Part shown: positions 16,913 to 19,268 of the stretch, one piece after another
Numbering within the stretch: the stretch's first letter is position 1
Layout of the letters: each line of letters begins with the position of its first letter
Assembly: GCA_046091665.1 (NCBI GenBank)
Contig: JBJTCD010000083.1
Coordinates: forward strand, 1 to 19,268
DNA from: CAIUPE01 sp046091665
Lineage (GTDB): Bacteria > Pseudomonadota > Alphaproteobacteria > Rhizobiales > Beijerinckiaceae
Direction: 5' to 3'
Length of the DNA: 19,268 nt
Notes under the pieces: model-generated
The model's database searches: none
Told to the model about the DNA's origin: nothing
What the model saw: the letters and a program-made list of their open reading frames with translations, nothing else
Translations under genes and position numbers: made by a program

Positions 16913-17392
16913 ATGGCAACAATTGATACTTTGATTATACAGGCCCTGCTCGTGAAATATGAGCCAGAGGTGCCGCATTCTGCCTTGGCCGAGCGTGTCA
17001 TTTATATGACTCCACATTTTCAGGACTGGGCGGAAGATGTTTTGAAGCGTCGTAAGCCGTCCAAGGGGACTCATCTTAGTCCTTTTTACCAACTGGTTGA
17101 CCGGTTTGATGCCTTTACTCGGGGTGAGTTTTTTGAGGCGGGTCGTATGTTCAAAATACTGCAGCCTAAGGCCTCTGCCGTTTGGGAGATGAAAACTGTC
17201 GATGTTTGAATCTTTGGTTATTTTGTTCACAAAGACTGCTTCATCGCTGTCGATGGGTAGTTGAAAAGCGCTCTCATTGTTTCATCGCGCTATCAAAAAC
17301 ATATTGGTCGTGTCGTACAAATTCGTGACTGATTGGGGCTTCATTGGTTGAAAGGGACTGCATATGGCGACGTCATTTCGCTTAAAAATTGA
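16913..17392 (+). pseudogene. Probably decayed toxin-like gene upstream of an HTH gene
   Basis: Read from ATG 16913, the open part gives 98 residues (MATIDTLIIQALLVKYEP..., VIYMTPHFQDWAEDVL, GEFFEAGRMFKIL..., VWEMKTVDV) and stops at TGA 17207. Continuing in the same frame gives IFGYFVHKDCFIAVDG, a TAG at 17258, then LKSALIVSSRYQKHIGRVVQIRD, a TGA at 17330, and LGLHWLKGTAYGDVIS, ending at 17390-17392 inside the next gene. I recall proteins linked to HTH genes with 'VRIFGwF...DCFI' and 'YxxxxxRVVxFRDxLxL...GxxPxDVIS', so TGA 17207 could be a former CGA (Arg). The full frame is 159 codons. Three stops in about 60 codons is also what chance would give, so the case rests on the peptide resemblance. 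If the tail is chance, the call reverts to a 98-residue hypothetical protein. No ribosome-binding site is evident. Confidence 0.5.
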
Positions 17393-17672
17393 TCCCAAAG
17401 AACGACAAGTCGCGCGTTTTTTTGGAGATGTGGAACGCGCCTTTCAGAAGGCGTTTATGGACGCGAAAAAAAAGCGGAAATTAACCCAGCAGCAACTGGC
17501 TGTAACACTTGGCGTTGATCGTTCGGCCATTAATCGCCGTTTACTCGGACGCGAGAATATGACCCAACGTTCTATCGCTGAAATGGCTTGGGCTATGGGG
17601 TATGACATCGAGTTCAAACTCATGCCGCGCAAAAGCGTGGTTGAAGACAAGAACGCTATCGCAGCCGAGTAA
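17364..17672 (+). CDS. XRE-type helix-turn-helix protein, antitoxin-like
   Basis: A 102-residue protein with an N-terminal helical stretch (about 10-35) and a clear HTH: KLTQQQLAVTLGVDRSAINRRLLGRENMTQRSIAEMAWAMGYDIEF (about 39-84). Size and position fit an HTH antitoxin or autoregulator. Its start lies inside the 3' end of the upstream decayed frame, an overlap typical of toxin-antitoxin pairs. The ORF is intact. AAAGGGA lies upstream of the ATG. Its stop directly abuts the stop of the convergent regulator gene. The sequence around 16800-17650 looks more AT-rich than its neighbours, in keeping with acquired DNA. Confidence 0.78.
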   Translation: MATSFRLKIDPKERQVARFFGDVERAFQKAFMDAKKKRKLTQQQLAVTLGVDRSAINRRLLGRENMTQRSIAEMAWAMGYDIEFKLMPRKSVVEDKNAIAAE

Positions 17673-19106
17673 TCACCCCTCAAAACTAAAAGGCGAAACG
17701 CCACGAATGCTTTCATCAACGCGGAGTTTGCGCGTGATCGGTGGGGCGGCGCGTTGCGCGCAATGTTCGCGTTCGCACAATCTGCAATTGACGCCGATTT
17801 GCGTTGCGGGCGCGGCTTTCAAATCGAATTTGCGCGCGTAAATCAGGCGTGATGCATATTTCAATTCGCAGCCGAGGCCGATTGCGAATTGTCCTTCCGC
17901 GTCACCATAAGCCGACGCCGCGCGGCGCACCGTGCGCGCAATCGAAAACCATTTCGCGCCATCGGGCAATTCAACAATCTCGGTCATAAAAGCGCCGGGG
18001 CTTGAGAAAGTTTCGTGCAAGCTCCAGAGCGGGCAGGTGCCGCCAAAACGCGAGAAAGGAAAATTCCCCGCCGCAAAACGTTTTGAAACATTGCCTGCAT
18101 TATCGATACGAATGAGGAAGAAAGGCACCCCACGCGCATTGATGCGATTTAATGTTGTTAATCGATGCGCGACTTGTTCAAAGCTCGCTTGAAAACGAGC
18201 ACCAAGGACATCGATGTCGTAATTCAACGCTTCTGCGGCATCGAGAAATTTTTGATAGGGCATCATCAGCGCGGCTGCAGCGTAATTCGCAAGACTTACA
18301 CGCAACAGCGCTTTGGCGGGGCTTTGCTCGGGTTCCAAGCGCGTGGCAATCGCATCAATCACCTCGCGCCATTCAATTAAAGCGAGTTGATAGGCGGTTT
18401 GAAATGTGCGGCCATGAACATCAACAAGCTCCGACAGCATCAGCCGACGGCGGTGATGATCAAAGCGGCGAAGAGATGACGGCATCACATCCACCGGCAA
18501 GATTTGCACGCGAATGCCATGCATCTCTTTCAATCGCGTAACCAGCGCGGGGAGGAGATCGCTTCCCATTTTTGCGATGTCATCGGCAAGCGCTTCCGCG
18601 CGCGCTTCAAGTTCAGGAAAATGATTGGTCGCCGATTGAATGAGATCGCGCACGCGATCAACCGGATTATTGTTTGACGAAGCTTCGCCGCGCTCATCAT
18701 CTAGCGCGCCGCTCGCGCCCGCGCCTCCTTCCTTCAAATCGCGATAGGCTGTGTAAAGTCTCTGCACAGCCTCGGCGACGGAAGGGGCGATGTCGGCAAA
18801 TTCGCGCAGTTCATCGCGTGCCACTGGCGCCGCGCGAAACAGCGGATCAGCGAACATCTCGTCAAGCTCGCTTTGCAGCCGCGCTTCCTCTTCGCGTGCA
18901 AAGCCGCGCGGATCGACATTGAAGGCTTCAGCCAAGCGGATCAGCACCTGCGCCGTCACGGGGCGCTGGTTGCGTTCCATGAGGTTGAGATAGCTCGCGG
19001 AAATGCCGAGTTCCGCCGCCATGCCCGCTTGCGAGAGGCCAAGCTCGCGCCGGAGCCGCCTCACGCGGGCTCCTGCGAGAATTTTTCGTCCAGCGTCTGC
19101 TGCCAT
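17673..19106 (-). CDS. RamB/ScfR-type (short-chain fatty acyl) XRE-family transcriptional regulator
   Basis: A 477-residue regulator. The N-terminal XRE HTH is RVRRLRRELGLSQAGMAAELGISASYLNLMERNQRPVT (about 14-52). The middle part is an IrrE/ImmA-like domain of the DUF955 kind, apparently without an HExxH protease motif. The C-terminal DUF2083 part includes FPFSRFGGTCPLWSLHETF and GLGCELKYASRLIYAR. Near the end is a cysteine group, CRLCEREHCAQRA (Cys441, 444, 449), that may bind metal. Relatives (RamB, short-chain fatty acyl regulators) control acetate, glyoxylate or propionate genes and often lie divergent from isocitrate lyase. Such a gene may start beyond base 19268. It may connect one-carbon/betaine catabolism with acetyl-CoA status only by proximity. 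Confidence 0.88.
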   Translation of the reverse strand: MAADAGRKILAGARVRRLRRELGLSQAGMAAELGISASYLNLMERNQRPVTAQVLIRLAEAFNVDPRGFAREEEARLQSELDEMFADPLFRAAPVARDELREFADIAPSVAEAVQRLYTAYRDLKEGGAGASGALDDERGEASSNNNPVDRVRDLIQSATNHFPELEARAEALADDIAKMGSDLLPALVTRLKEMHGIRVQILPVDVMPSSLRRFDHHRRRLMLSELVDVHGRTFQTAYQLALIEWREVIDAIATRLEPEQSPAKALLRVSLANYAAAALMMPYQKFLDAAEALNYDIDVLGARFQASFEQVAHRLTTLNRINARGVPFFLIRIDNAGNVSKRFAAGNFPFSRFGGTCPLWSLHETFSSPGAFMTEIVELPDGAKWFSIARTVRRAASAYGDAEGQFAIGLGCELKYASRLIYARKFDLKAAPATQIGVNCRLCEREHCAQRAAPPITRKLRVDESIRGVSPFSFEG

Positions 19107-19268
19107 AATTGCCCGCTTGGCTTTGGAAAGATTTGCAAATTTTCAGAATATTACAAAAATTTACAATATAACAAATTTACAATTGTGAATTTTATACGTC
19201 TTTACCTTTCGGGTCAATTGTCCGTCTGGTGCGGCGCACAATCTTTGTTTTACTTTAATTTACAGACC
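19107..19268. promoter_or_regulatory. AT-rich upstream region of the RamB/ScfR-type gene with operator-like repeats
   Basis: The 10-bp palindrome ATTTGCAAAT at 19131-19140 lies 25 bp upstream of the start codon; its TTTGCAAA core is like the box I recall for RamB. AATTTACAAT occurs at 19158-19167 and 19174-19183 (16 bp apart), with a related TTACAA at 19151-19156. TTACAATTGTGAA (19177-19189) is a near palindrome. The spacing suggests an autoregulatory or shared divergent operator cluster. Confidence 0.55.

Noticed and set aside
17207..17209. TGA as a selenocysteine codon
   Set aside because: Later TAG and TGA codons occur in the same frame and no SECIS-like hairpin is evident; nonsense mutation or true gene end is simpler.

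Overview
The window looks like chromosomal DNA of an alphaproteobacterium, most likely Hyphomicrobiales (Rhizobiales). Supporting signs are the DUF4164-zapA pair, a 'virulence factor' family protein, a RamB/ScfR-type regulator, and a palindromic repeat of the CGTCATTGCGAG...GCAATCCAG type that I recall as common in that group. Genes are dense and mostly on the plus strand. I could not run any search, so family names come from motif and sequence recognition.

Layout. 1-1005 is the C-terminal 60% of a GMC oxidoreductase, best matched to choline dehydrogenase (BetA). 1111-2667 is a first non-pyrrolysine MttB-family methyltransferase. 2721-3284 is a ParD/ParE toxin-antitoxin pair. 3394-5022 is an acyl-CoA ligase. 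5028-5690 (minus) carries zapA and a DUF4164 coiled-coil gene, a small housekeeping island. 5843-7393 (minus) is a second MttB paralogue, divergent from an 836-residue dimethylglycine/sarcosine dehydrogenase-like flavoprotein at 7713-10223. From 10392 to 16790 a plus-strand run encodes a corrinoid protein, DUF1638, a 'virulence factor' family protein, a MetV-like cysteine-rich protein, MetF, a methyl-THF:corrinoid methyltransferase, and a RACo-like corrinoid-activating [2Fe-2S]/ASKHA protein. 16913-17672 holds a probably decayed toxin-like gene and an XRE-type HTH gene. 17673-19106 (minus) is a RamB/ScfR-type regulator with an AT-rich operator-like upstream region.

How the genes fit together (inference). 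Choline would be oxidised to glycine betaine. One or both MttB homologues would move a methyl group from a quaternary amine to the corrinoid protein. The MtgA/AcsE-like protein would pass it to tetrahydrofolate, and MetF with MetV would oxidise methyl-THF to methylene-THF. The RACo-like protein would reactivate oxidised corrinoid. The dimethylglycine dehydrogenase-like protein would oxidise the tertiary amine product and also deliver methylene-THF. This gives a self-contained corrinoid route for N-methyl catabolism, assembled from parts best known in acetogens and methanogens, in what is probably a respiring alphaproteobacterium. Two proteins in it (DUF1638 and the 'virulence factor' family) have no assigned role.

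The remaining points of interest are two toxin-antitoxin-like loci (one apparently intact, one apparently broken), Arg/Gly-rich tails on four pathway proteins, and several palindromic or repeated regulatory motifs.
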